From: Stentor roeselii
Lineage: Eukaryota > Ciliophora > Heterotrichea > Heterotrichida > Stentoridae
DNA: 30,725 nucleotides
Reading direction: 5' to 3'
NCBI GenBank assembly: GCA_006503475.1
Contig: RSEH01000381.1
Span: forward strand, 1-30,725
Shown: positions 1 through 8,485 of the stretch, in pieces
Layout of the letters: every line of letters starts with the position of its first letter
Position numbering within the stretch: position 1 is the first letter of the stretch
Translations under genes and position numbers: made by a program
Notes under the pieces: generated by a model
Databases searched by the model: none
The model's input: the letters and a program-made list of their open reading frames with translations, nothing else
Told to the model about the DNA's origin: nothing

Positions 1-1830
1 GATAGCAGCTTTGACTTTATCACCGTTTCCAAGTATTCTTTGATAAGCATCTCGAAGAGTCCTTCTCGGAATATTTGCAAGAGCGGATTTAAGTTTTTGA
101 GACTTGAGCATATCTAAAAACCCTTTTTTATCAATTTGATTGGCATAGTTGATCCACTTTTTAATAGCATCTCTAGGTTTTCTCTTGACTTGATTAAACA
201 TTCCAACAATAACTCCTTTAATTCTATTTCCGTTTCCAACAATTCTCTGATGAGCGTCTTTAAGAGTCCTTCTTGGTACCTTCGACAAAGCATTTTTCAG
301 CATTTGACTTTTAGCAGCATCCATCGCCTTTTTAGTCTTACAATCATGAACATAATTTTTCCAAAGATTAAGAGCATTTTTCGGTTTCCTTTTAAGTGCA
401 GCAATAATATTCGCAACTTGTCCCTTAATTTTATCTCCTCCTCCAACAATCCTTTGTTCAGTATCCCTTAAAGTCCTCTTCACAATATTTTGCATGGAAT
501 TTTTCAGTTTCTGACTTTTCAGATTATCCATGAGTCCTTTTTTATTAACATCATTCACAAACTTAGCCCACTTAACAACAGCTAACTTTGGTCTTTTCAT
601 GATATTCGCAAGTGCTCTAATAATGATTCCTTTAGCAACATTGCCATCTCCAACAATTCTATTAAATGCATCTCTAACACGTTTTTTCGGTACTTTATTC
701 AATGCATTCAGGAGTTTTTCTGACTTTATATTATCCAGAAGATTCTCTTCTTTCACATCAGCGATGAATCTGATCCACTTAATAAAGGCAAGCTTCGGCC
801 TTTGCCCTATCAAATGAAAGATTCTCGCCAAAAGTCGCTTTGTTTTGTCTCGGTCACCAAGGAATCTGTCGCAGCTGGATCTTAAAACTCTTCTCGGCAA
901 GGGCATTAATAATAAAGCTAAAACTTTTGCTCTGTCTTTTTCTCCAGATTTTTTTATTTTTCCTGAAATTTTTGAAAAAGCGTCACGTAAGGTTCTTTTA
1001 GGAACTCGGTTTAAAGAGTCTGAAAGTTTTTGAGATTTTAGACGATCTATTAGGACTTTTTTGTCACAGTCTGATGCGAATTTCAGCCATTTTAATAAAG
1101 CTTTTCGAGGACGTTTTTTTATTTTTCCTAGAATGCATCTGATGGATCCTTTGGCTTTGTTGCCATCTCCAACAACACGACTAAAAGAGTCTTTAATTGT
1201 CCTTCGAATCACTTTATTAAGCACAAAGTTAAGTTTGTTACTATTCGAATTATCCAAAATCTGCTTAGTTTTAACAAGTGTGACATACTTTGTCCATTTA
1301 GTGAAAGTGATTTTCGCCTTTTTCTTAACAACTCCAACAACACACTTAAGCGCTCCCTTAACTTTTTCACCTCCACCCAAGATCCTTTTTTCCGTATCAA
1401 GTAACCTTCTAATCAAAATCTTGACCATGATTTTCTTAAGAGCAGCAGAAGTGGCCTGTTTAAACCTTTTTTTATTTTTCACTTCACTACTAAAGTTTTT
1501 CCAAAGATTCATCGCATTTTTCGGTCTAAACTTGAGTTTTTCCACACAAAAAGCCAAAGACCCCTTAACCCGACTTCCATGTCCAAGAATTTTTTCAGAA
1601 GCAGTTTTAAGTCCATTATTTGAAAGAATTCTTAAAATTTCCTTAAGTCTTGCAGTTTTAAAGTTATCAAGAACTGAGTTATTTTTCAAGAGTTTTGCGA
1701 TATTTTTCCATGTGAAAAAAGAATCTTTTCGTTTAGATTCAAAGCTTCCCACAAGTTTCTTTAAAAGACTCATGACCTTCCCAGTTCCAGTACTTTGTAC
1801 CATCTGATTGAAAAGTCTTCGAAAAGGTTT
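1..1830 (-). repeat. Tandem 207-nt (69-codon) protein-coding repeats
   Basis: The conserved Trp codon (CCA on the + strand) occurs at 154, 361, 568, 775, 1087, 1294, 1501 and 1708. All steps are exactly 207 nt except 775 to 1087, which is 312 nt. The next Trp, at 1909, is 201 nt away. A second landmark, the G-x-G-x-[KR]-x-KG motif, keeps the same period. Units are clearly diverged in DNA, so this is an old protein repeat and not a recent satellite. The array continues past the left edge. Confidence 0.85.
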
Positions 1831-4392
1831 AATCATCAAGTTCATAAGTCGAGCCATTCTATAATTATCCAACATTTCCTTCTTTCCACAGGAATCTTTG
1901 AAATCTCTCCAAGTCTTAAATGCGAGGTTAAGTCTTTTACTGAGTTTATAAACAACACTGATCACAAGTGAATTTTTACTGTTTTCATAGTCAATCATTT
2001 CATCGCTATTCTTCTGAGCTTTCCACCTGTTAAAAGAAACTCTTATATTTTCAGCGTATTTCTTGTTGTACTCTCGCCAAACATGCTTTAAAATCGTTAC
2101 ACGTTTCGTACTAAGAAGAGCTTTAAAAGTAAGCAGTTTAAAACGTGCCCTGAAGACTTTGTGAACAGACATGACAAGTTTCGCGGTACCATCAGCTCGA
2201 TGAACACATTTTTTTGCTTGGTTTATTTCTTTCCATCTGCTAAAAGCGTATTTTGTAGGATTCGCCATCATGTGCATCGCCTTTGCCACGGATTTTTTCT
2301 TGTCGTTGCCTGATTCGATTAGTTTGAAGTACTTCCATCTCAACATTCCAATGCGAAGAGCCCAGTCTTTCACGTGGGTTAACTTTCGAATGCATCTTCT
2401 CATTATTTGGTCTGCGTCTTTTATTATACGTGGAGGGTTGAATACTCTTTTGCCTTTGCAGGTGAATATTCGGTGGATCACGGAAATCATTGCGAAGAGT
2501 TGACGTGAGTTGTTTTTTTTTACTTGACGCCAACGGGAGAAAAATGCGATTAATACCATTTTGGGATATTTTGCTAGGTTTCTGAGTAGGTATTCTTCTA
2601 CTTTGCCTTTTATATTCTTTCTACTGATATACTGAAACCAATTATTAAAAACCTTCGTCTTCGCCCACAACAAATTTTTACACAAAGCAACAATAGCATT
2701 CGACAATATTTCATCATTCGGTTTCTGACTTTTAGGCATAAGAAAGCAAGTTTTAGCATTTCTAGAAACCGCTTGATTAAGCATAGCAATAAAAACTTCA
2801 ACTTTCCTTTTTTTATCCACATGAATCTGAGAATCATTTTTGATGACCCAGGTTCTAAAAACTTGCGCAATCCTGATATTGAAAATCTTGAAAATAAGTC
2901 CAATTGTAGCCTTTTTAAAAGCTTCATTCAAATCATGCGGAACCCTTTCCAGTGCCTTTACAATAGACTTATTTTTCCATCTCAAAAGTGCGATTTTAAC
3001 AGAATTCGAGAAAAGAATCGCTTTCGAAGCAAGTGTTTCAAATATTTCCGTATTTTGCTGAACCTGTCGATATTCAATTGTTTCTTCCACATATTTCTCT
3101 TCTTTCAGCAACATGGAGTACTCAGGAAGGTAAAAAATCAGTTTTGAAAAACTTGGCCTTAGCAAGTTTTTTAAAGTGAATAAACCTTTCGACATGCGGG
3201 AGAACTTTGAAGACTTGCGAAGACTTTCGACTTGCCAGCGACTCAGAGCAGAAGAGGCGAGTCCAACTTTTTGACTGTTGATTTTTCTCATTAAAGAGAT
3301 AAGACCTGCGAATTTTCCCTTGTTTCTAATGCGATTTGAAAGAGAATTAACTAAAATCGCGATTTTTTCAGATTTTTTCGAACTTAAAAGATGATTTTCA
3401 GTCATTTTTTGAAGAAGGTCTTTTAAGTCCTTGTCGGTGATTTGGTCTTTTGGAGGTTTTTCTGATCTTGTTTTGACGACTCTGGTGATTTTCTTTCGAT
3501 GTTCTTCTTCTTCTTCTTCGAACTCTTCGTACATCTGGTCTCCTTGCCAGGACTTGAGGACAAGGACTTTGGCGAAGAAGAGGCGAAGTTCAGTTCTTTG
3601 AAGGACTTTCAAGAAAAGATGCTTTTTGCGTTCCCAGGGCGGAACGCAGAAGTCTTTTAATCTTTTCAATGATATCTTTTTTAACATTGCTTGACGAAGA
3701 CTGTTCGCCATTTCTGTTGCACTTTTCAGACGCTCTTCGTATTGCTTTAAGGTTTGGACTACTAGTCTCCATCTCCAGAAGGCTTGCTGTTCGAATGCGA
3801 GAGGACTGTACATTACGAGAGCTTTAACTGAAGTTAGACGCTTTTCTTGTCTTTGGAATAAAGTTAAAGTGTTTTTTCTGAGGATTCTCTTTGGCTGGGC
3901 TTTAATCTTACTCCAACGTTCAATAGTCTTTTCCATGGAAACCCCTAAATTCGCCTTAATTCCTGAAATAAGTCTTGCACAATGAAGTCTTTTAATTTCC
4001 AAGTCTTTTCCAGCACAACAAGCTTCAATTTTTAAACTGCAAAAAGCGCTTTGTGTAAAACTTTGAGATTTGATTTCAATTTTATAAAGCGCATGAAAAA
4101 TAGCCGCGACCTTCAAACCAGTGCAAATTTTTGTCAAATGAGACAAAGAAGGAAGGCTTGAAGCTTGTTTGATTTTCGACAAGTAAGAAGTGAATAACGA
4201 GTGATCTGCCCTTGAAAGGCGTCCTGAGTCCAGCATTGATGAGCTTATTCGAGACGCTGACTGAATCGTGGACTGAGGAGAGGTCTTTAGAAGCTTGTGT
4301 AGCTTCTCGCTGCTTTCTTTGTAGCTCCGAAGGTCTTCTGGCCGGCCTGAGAGAACCTCCTCCAGGAGGATTGGAAGATTTTGGCTTTCCAT
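1..4392 (-). CDS. Giant Trp-repeat (Sfi1-like, putative centrin/spasmin-binding) protein, 5' part
   Basis: The reverse strand is open for 1464 codons from ATG at 4392 to the window edge, so the gene is cut off on the left. An in-frame TAA just upstream (4396-4398) supports this start. The protein is basic and helical, with about twenty motifs of the form hydrophobic-x2-W-[KR], for example AFSRWKEI, AFKTWRDF and ALNLWKNY. They resemble Sfi1 repeats, whose Trp helices bind centrin. They are irregularly spaced in the N-terminal half. From about 1911 down to the edge they fall into tandem units of 69 residues. Each unit has a half ending in a motif like RIVGNGNRIKG and a half with [KL]W-[KIA]-x-[FY] followed by a KK/LD stretch. 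Sfi1-type proteins organise centrin fibres, and giant spasmin-binding proteins of contractile heterotrichs are also built of repeats, so a contractile-fibre or basal-body scaffold is likely. Family assignment is inference; full length is unknown. Confidence 0.68.
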   Translation of the reverse strand, partial: MESQNLPILLEEVLSGRPEDLRSYKESSEKLHKLLKTSPQSTIQSASRISSSMLDSGRLSRADHSLFTSYLSKIKQASSLPSLSHLTKICTGLKVAAIFHALYKIEIKSQSFTQSAFCSLKIEACCAGKDLEIKRLHCARLISGIKANLGVSMEKTIERWSKIKAQPKRILRKNTLTLFQRQEKRLTSVKALVMYSPLAFEQQAFWRWRLVVQTLKQYEERLKSATEMANSLRQAMLKKISLKRLKDFCVPPWERKKHLFLKVLQRTELRLFFAKVLVLKSWQGDQMYEEFEEEEEEHRKKITRVVKTRSEKPPKDQITDKDLKDLLQKMTENHLLSSKKSEKIAILVNSLSNRIRNKGKFAGLISLMRKINSQKVGLASSALSRWQVESLRKSSKFSRMSKGLFTLKNLLRPSFSKLIFYLPEYSMLLKEEKYVEETIEYRQVQQNTEIFETLASKAILFSNSVKIALLRWKNKSIVKALERVPHDLNEAFKKATIGLIFKIFNIRIAQVFRTWVIKNDSQIHVDKKRKVEVFIAMLNQAVSRNAKTCFLMPKSQKPNDEILSNAIVALCKNLLWAKTKVFNNWFQYISRKNIKGKVEEYLLRNLAKYPKMVLIAFFSRWRQVKKNNSRQLFAMISVIHRIFTCKGKRVFNPPRIIKDADQIMRRCIRKLTHVKDWALRIGMLRWKYFKLIESGNDKKKSVAKAMHMMANPTKYAFSRWKEINQAKKCVHRADGTAKLVMSVHKVFRARFKLLTFKALLSTKRVTILKHVWREYNKKYAENIRVSFNRWKAQKNSDEMIDYENSKNSLVISVVYKLSKRLNLAFKTWRDFKDSCGKKEMLDNYRMARLMNLMIKPFRRLFNQMVQSTGTGKVMSLLKKLVGSFESKRKDSFFTWKNIAKLLKNNSVLDNFKTARLKEILRILSNNGLKTASEKILGHGSRVKGSLAFCVEKLKFRPKNAMNLWKNFSSEVKNKKRFKQATSAALKKIMVKILIRRLLDTEKRILGGGEKVKGALKCVVGVVKKKAKITFTKWTKYVTLVKTKQILDNSNSNKLNFVLNKVIRRTIKDSFSRVVGDGNKAKGSIRCILGKIKKRPRKALLKWLKFASDCDKKVLIDRLKSQKLSDSLNRVPKRTLRDAFSKISGKIKKSGEKDRAKVLALLLMPLPRRVLRSSCDRFLGDRDKTKRLLARIFHLIGQRPKLAFIKWIRFIADVKEENLLDNIKSEKLLNALNKVPKKRVRDAFNRIVGDGNVAKGIIIRALANIMKRPKLAVVKWAKFVNDVNKKGLMDNLKSQKLKNSMQNIVKRTLRDTEQRIVGGGDKIKGQVANIIAALKRKPKNALNLWKNYVHDCKTKKAMDAAKSQMLKNALSKVPRRTLKDAHQRIVGNGNRIKGVIVGMFNQVKRKPRDAIKKWINYANQIDKKGFLDMLKSQKLKSALANIPRRTLRDAYQRILGNGDKVKAAI

Positions 4393-6597
4393 TTTTATAT
4401 TTGTGATAGCCAGGAAAAGTTGAACTTGTTGATGGAGATTTTATTGGGTTTAAACTTTTGAGGGTTTTCGATGATTTTTGAGGAAATTTGATGAAATTGT
4501 TGGTTTTTAGTTATTTATCTTCTCATTGTTCTCTATTAATGGGGCAGGAAAAATTAGAATCGTCTTAGAATTTCGAATGGAATTTAAAAATCCATTAAGA
4601 ATTTTAGGTGTTTGATGGAAATAGGAAGGGATTTGGGAGAGGGGGGAATGGTATGGTTGTTGATTGGGTTCAGGTTTTTTTTTGGAATTGGGAAGCTTTG
4701 GGATGTGATTTTGGGTGTTGAGGCTATGTTAAATTATGAATTAATTAAGATTGTGCTGGTATATTGACTTAGTGCCCTATGATATCACCGACACTTAAAT
4801 TTTAATCATGCTTTTGTTAGCATAGAGATATGCATTCAAATTCTTTAAAATTCTTCAATTATTATCAAATGCTTTATTTTTAAGGAGTTGAAAGGAGAGA
4901 TAGTAGTATAAAATATATAAACGGTATCTGACATATATGAAGTTATTTTAGGTTAGAAATTAAAAGAATTAGAGAAATCGAAGCTTCAATAATTTCATAA
5001 AGTTTCAATTATTAGAGCTGTAATCCCTTGATAAGATAATTATTAAACTATATGAATTGAAAAGGATACAAAGTAATTCTTTAGAAAATGAATTATCATT
5101 GAAATTTTCTTAATATAAACAGTGCGACATGAGGATTTTCAGCAATTAGTCTTTAGTAAAGACTATTTATCAATTTTAGATATAACTGTATCAGGTAGAT
5201 TGTCTTTTCATATAATCGTTTGAAGTATTTATATAAATTTATATTATTTAGTCTTAAGCTATTTGATTTTTTAAGCAAGTATCATCCTGAAGATTAAATG
5301 ACAATTAACTGAGCATTAGCTTGAAATCTCCGTGATTGCTTAAATGAGCTTCTTCACTATAGATTCAAATAAACACTTGCTCAGATATATATAAAATATT
5401 TGATTAGTATGGCTAAATTAAGACTATTGCCTTAAAGACATTAATTATTAACAGCTGGTGACAATTATAATAAGTGTTTCTCCTAGATTATTCTGATTGG
5501 CAAGATCTTTATCATAGCCTTGCGGATAATCATTTGTTTAATAAGAATTTTTCAAAAGAGAAGGCAATTCTTATAACTAGACCAAAGAAAGTAGGTAAAT
5601 CTCTAAACTTTAAGACTTGAAGGTTTATTTACTTGTGTAATTTATCGTTTTATGATGCTAAAAATCTTTAGGTTTATTATTATCCAATAAATTCACTGTA
5701 TATATTTTTTTCAACCAAAATTTTTACCAGAAGGTACTAACTTAGAGAGTAAAGGTAAGTAATTTTTGGTAAGATCTTGTTTTTTGAGTAATACTCAAAT
5801 CCAATTGTTCTTTAGGAAAATGAGGCAGATTTATTTATTAAATAAAATTATTCTATGTGATTGTAAATTATGTCAGGAAAATATGTGATTATGGGGTGAA
5901 AAAGCTTAGCATTTAAAAAAATATTTTGAAAACTTGAATATCAGTGCCACAATAAAAGACCGATATATCTTGTTGATCTAACTAAAATAGATGATTTAGA
6001 TTGAAGGAAACGCTTTTGGCAATGATTCTGAATTCAGTACATTAAACGCTTCGAGATAAGAACTGGATTTCAAGATCTCGAATAAGAATTAAATTATGAA
6101 TTTATCCAGTCTAGTTTAAAATTAGCCAGATAATCTTTTTTCACTTTTAATTCACGAAACTGGATCTAAAACCCTAAATATCTTTAAAAGTTTCTCAGGA
6201 AAAGTTCTTTCTTCCTGCAAAGTCAAAAAGTGTCCTGAGTTTTCATTTCTACTTATTCATTCCCTAATGTAAAACCAATGAATAATACTTATGATTATAA
6301 AAAAAACAGAAGATTAGAAAAGGTGATGCACCTTGATGAACTTCATTATTAAATAATCAACCAAATTCACTAAATTAAAAATGTTATTTGGTTCAAACCT
6401 CTGAATAAATTATTCTGATAATCATGGCCAACAATAATCTTCATTCTTGATTAAGAATAGAGATAGTAATGCTAAATCAAGATATTTATATATTAAATTT
6501 TGTAATCTCAATTATCCTTCTCTTAAATAATTACTCTAAATTCAATCTAAAATCTTAATCACCTATTAACCTTAAATATCTTTATACTATCTAAAAA
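4393..6597. other. AT-rich intergenic spacer, no gene seen
   Basis: This lies between two divergently transcribed genes, so it must contain both upstream regions. I see no open frame of useful length, no recognisable protein fragment, no tandem array and no tRNA-like structure. The part next to 4392 (about 4400-4720) is richer in G and T and may be the leader side of the giant repeat gene. It is far longer than the other intergenic gaps on the left side of the window. Confidence 0.6.
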
Positions 6598-8451
6598 ATG
6601 GAAGCCCTCAACAACTGTATCTTTCAAGAAGAGTATTTTTCCGGTCAAGTACTAAAAAAAGTGCTAGTCCAAGGATCAGGCATCCAAATCGAGCAAGGAA
6701 GTCGAATCCATTACTCCGAGTCAATTTACTCCGACTCTTCAAATAACCTTCTAAGTTCCACCTCCAAAAAGGCCTACAAAATAATCCTATACCCAGAAGC
6801 CTCTTCAATATCCCCCTTCGACTATATGCTTCTAACTCTTCGCGAAGGTGACGAAGTTCTAATAAAATTTCCATACACAGTGCACAACATTCCAGAAGCC
6901 TGTTGGGAAACAATCTGGTACCATTTAAAGATCCTCTCAGTAGACACTTCTCAAGACCTTCTAAGTCTTCCTGAATTTTCTTCCTTTTTACGAGAACATC
7001 GCCTGGGCCCTGAAAAAGAACTAAAAAAACGAGTCTTATCCGAAGGACTTGGAAATCCTGCAACAGTGAACTCGCGAGTTCTTTACTCTTGTGAAATGAT
7101 CCTCGAAAATGGTTGCATTGTTGAGACAGTCACTGGCCGGTCCTATACTTTAACTCGCAACATCAGCCCAGGCATGCATCGCGGAATTCACCTTGCCTTG
7201 TACACTATGAGAGTTGGAGAAAAGGCCTTGATTTACATGAAGCCAACTTTTCATGTCTGTGAAAAGTTCAAAGCGAATTCAGTCTGGGGGTCTTTAATTC
7301 TTGAAAATATTGAATTTTGTCAAGAGCTTCTTTACCCTCAGCAGCAGAAATTTCTTGAAGAAGTTGAGTTGAAAAGTGACAAGGCCGTGGTGAAGAGAAT
7401 AGTAAAAAATGGCCAGGGACCTTTTTTGGATTTCGCTAATAAGGTCTGGGTGGAGATTCAAGGAAGACTGGAAGACGGGTACCAGTTCCAGAAGCCTAAG
7501 GAAGAAGTCATCACTTTGAATGGAAGTAAAATTTACAGTGAAGGACTGGTTCTTGGAATTTCAAGTATGAAACGTGGAGAGACTGCCTGGATTAAGGCCT
7601 CTGCTGAAACTCATCTTTACAAAGAAGGATATGAACAAGAAACTCTTTGGTTTTTGATCACTGTCAAGGAGTACCTTGAACCTTATGAAAAAGTCTTGCC
7701 TTCCATGCCGATTGAATATAAACTTGAACTTTCTGACAGTCTTCTTAAAATCGCGAATAGACTTTACAGCTCAGGGACTAAAAAAGAATGCAGAACTTTG
7801 TACAATGATATCATCACTGCACTTAAATTAAAAAAAGATGGATTCGCTGAATTACCTGATGACTTGAAACCTTCTTTTATAGATGTTAGAGGCAGAGCCA
7901 TGATGAACATCTCTCTGATGCTCTTCAAAGAAGCTGAAAACAGTGAAAAGGAAGACCTGAAAATAAAAAACGCTCAGAAAATCCTGGAATTTTGCAATGA
8001 ACTTATCAAACTCAACCCAAAACACAATAAAGCTTTTTTTAGAAAAGCCCAGGCTTTTATATTGAAAAAAGAATATAATTCTGCTTTGGATGAGTTGAAG
8101 AGACTTCTGGAAATCGACCCGAATAACAAGGACGCTAAAGATTTATTTAAAAGAATTAAGCGCGAAACTCAAAAAAATGATGTAAAGGAAAAAAAAGTTT
8201 ATCAAGGAATTTTTTTAGGGAATAAATGGGCAGAAGAAAGTGAAAAGGACGAAATTGAAACGCAAAAAAAAGTGGAAATTGAAAGTAAAGCGTTTTTTGA
8301 GTGGAAGGAGGAGATGAGAAGGAAGAAGGATGAGGAGGACTTGAAGAGGATGGAGTATGAAACAATGGTGAAACAACTGGAAAAAGGAATGATTATTGAT
8401 ACAAATGACTCTGCTGATCCTGTCACTGACTTGTTTTTGTTAGATAATTGA
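6598..8451 (+). CDS. FKBP-TPR immunophilin-like protein (three degenerate FKBP domains)
   Basis: 617 aa from an ATG in an A-rich context (CTAAAAAATGG). Three FKBP-like units follow one another at about residues 15-130, 140-250 and 260-370. Each starts with a strand like KKVLVQGSG, KRVLSEGLG or KRIVKNGQG and has a later [RK]-x-GE/GD strand (TLREGDEVLIK, TMRVGEKALIY, SMKRGETAWIK). A TPR region (about 378-520) ends with the clear motif AFFRKAQAFILKKEYNSALDEL. After it, EKKVYQGIF matches the place of the segment that follows the TPRs in FKBP51/52, and a charged helix closes the protein. Plant and animal FKBPs of this design are Hsp90 co-chaperones. The usual aromatic active-site residues are not obvious, so prolyl isomerase activity may be reduced or lost. 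No intron is needed. Confidence 0.85.
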   Translation: MEALNNCIFQEEYFSGQVLKKVLVQGSGIQIEQGSRIHYSESIYSDSSNNLLSSTSKKAYKIILYPEASSISPFDYMLLTLREGDEVLIKFPYTVHNIPEACWETIWYHLKILSVDTSQDLLSLPEFSSFLREHRLGPEKELKKRVLSEGLGNPATVNSRVLYSCEMILENGCIVETVTGRSYTLTRNISPGMHRGIHLALYTMRVGEKALIYMKPTFHVCEKFKANSVWGSLILENIEFCQELLYPQQQKFLEEVELKSDKAVVKRIVKNGQGPFLDFANKVWVEIQGRLEDGYQFQKPKEEVITLNGSKIYSEGLVLGISSMKRGETAWIKASAETHLYKEGYEQETLWFLITVKEYLEPYEKVLPSMPIEYKLELSDSLLKIANRLYSSGTKKECRTLYNDIITALKLKKDGFAELPDDLKPSFIDVRGRAMMNISLMLFKEAENSEKEDLKIKNAQKILEFCNELIKLNPKHNKAFFRKAQAFILKKEYNSALDELKRLLEIDPNNKDAKDLFKRIKRETQKNDVKEKKVYQGIFLGNKWAEESEKDEIETQKKVEIESKAFFEWKEEMRRKKDEEDLKRMEYETMVKQLEKGMIIDTNDSADPVTDLFLLDN

Positions 8452-8485
8452 TGAGGAATAAAGAGGTTATATCTTCAAGTTATTC
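8452..8485. terminator. 34-bp convergent intergenic gap
   Basis: Stop codons of two convergent genes are separated by only 34 bp, so both 3' UTRs and cleavage signals must lie here or overlap the neighbouring coding region. No specific polyadenylation motif can be assigned from sequence alone. Confidence 0.4.

Noticed and set aside
1061-1807. 248-codon + strand open frame
   Set aside because: It is the antisense shadow of the 69-residue repeat gene; the protein shows no fold and the reverse strand is open throughout with a regular repeat.
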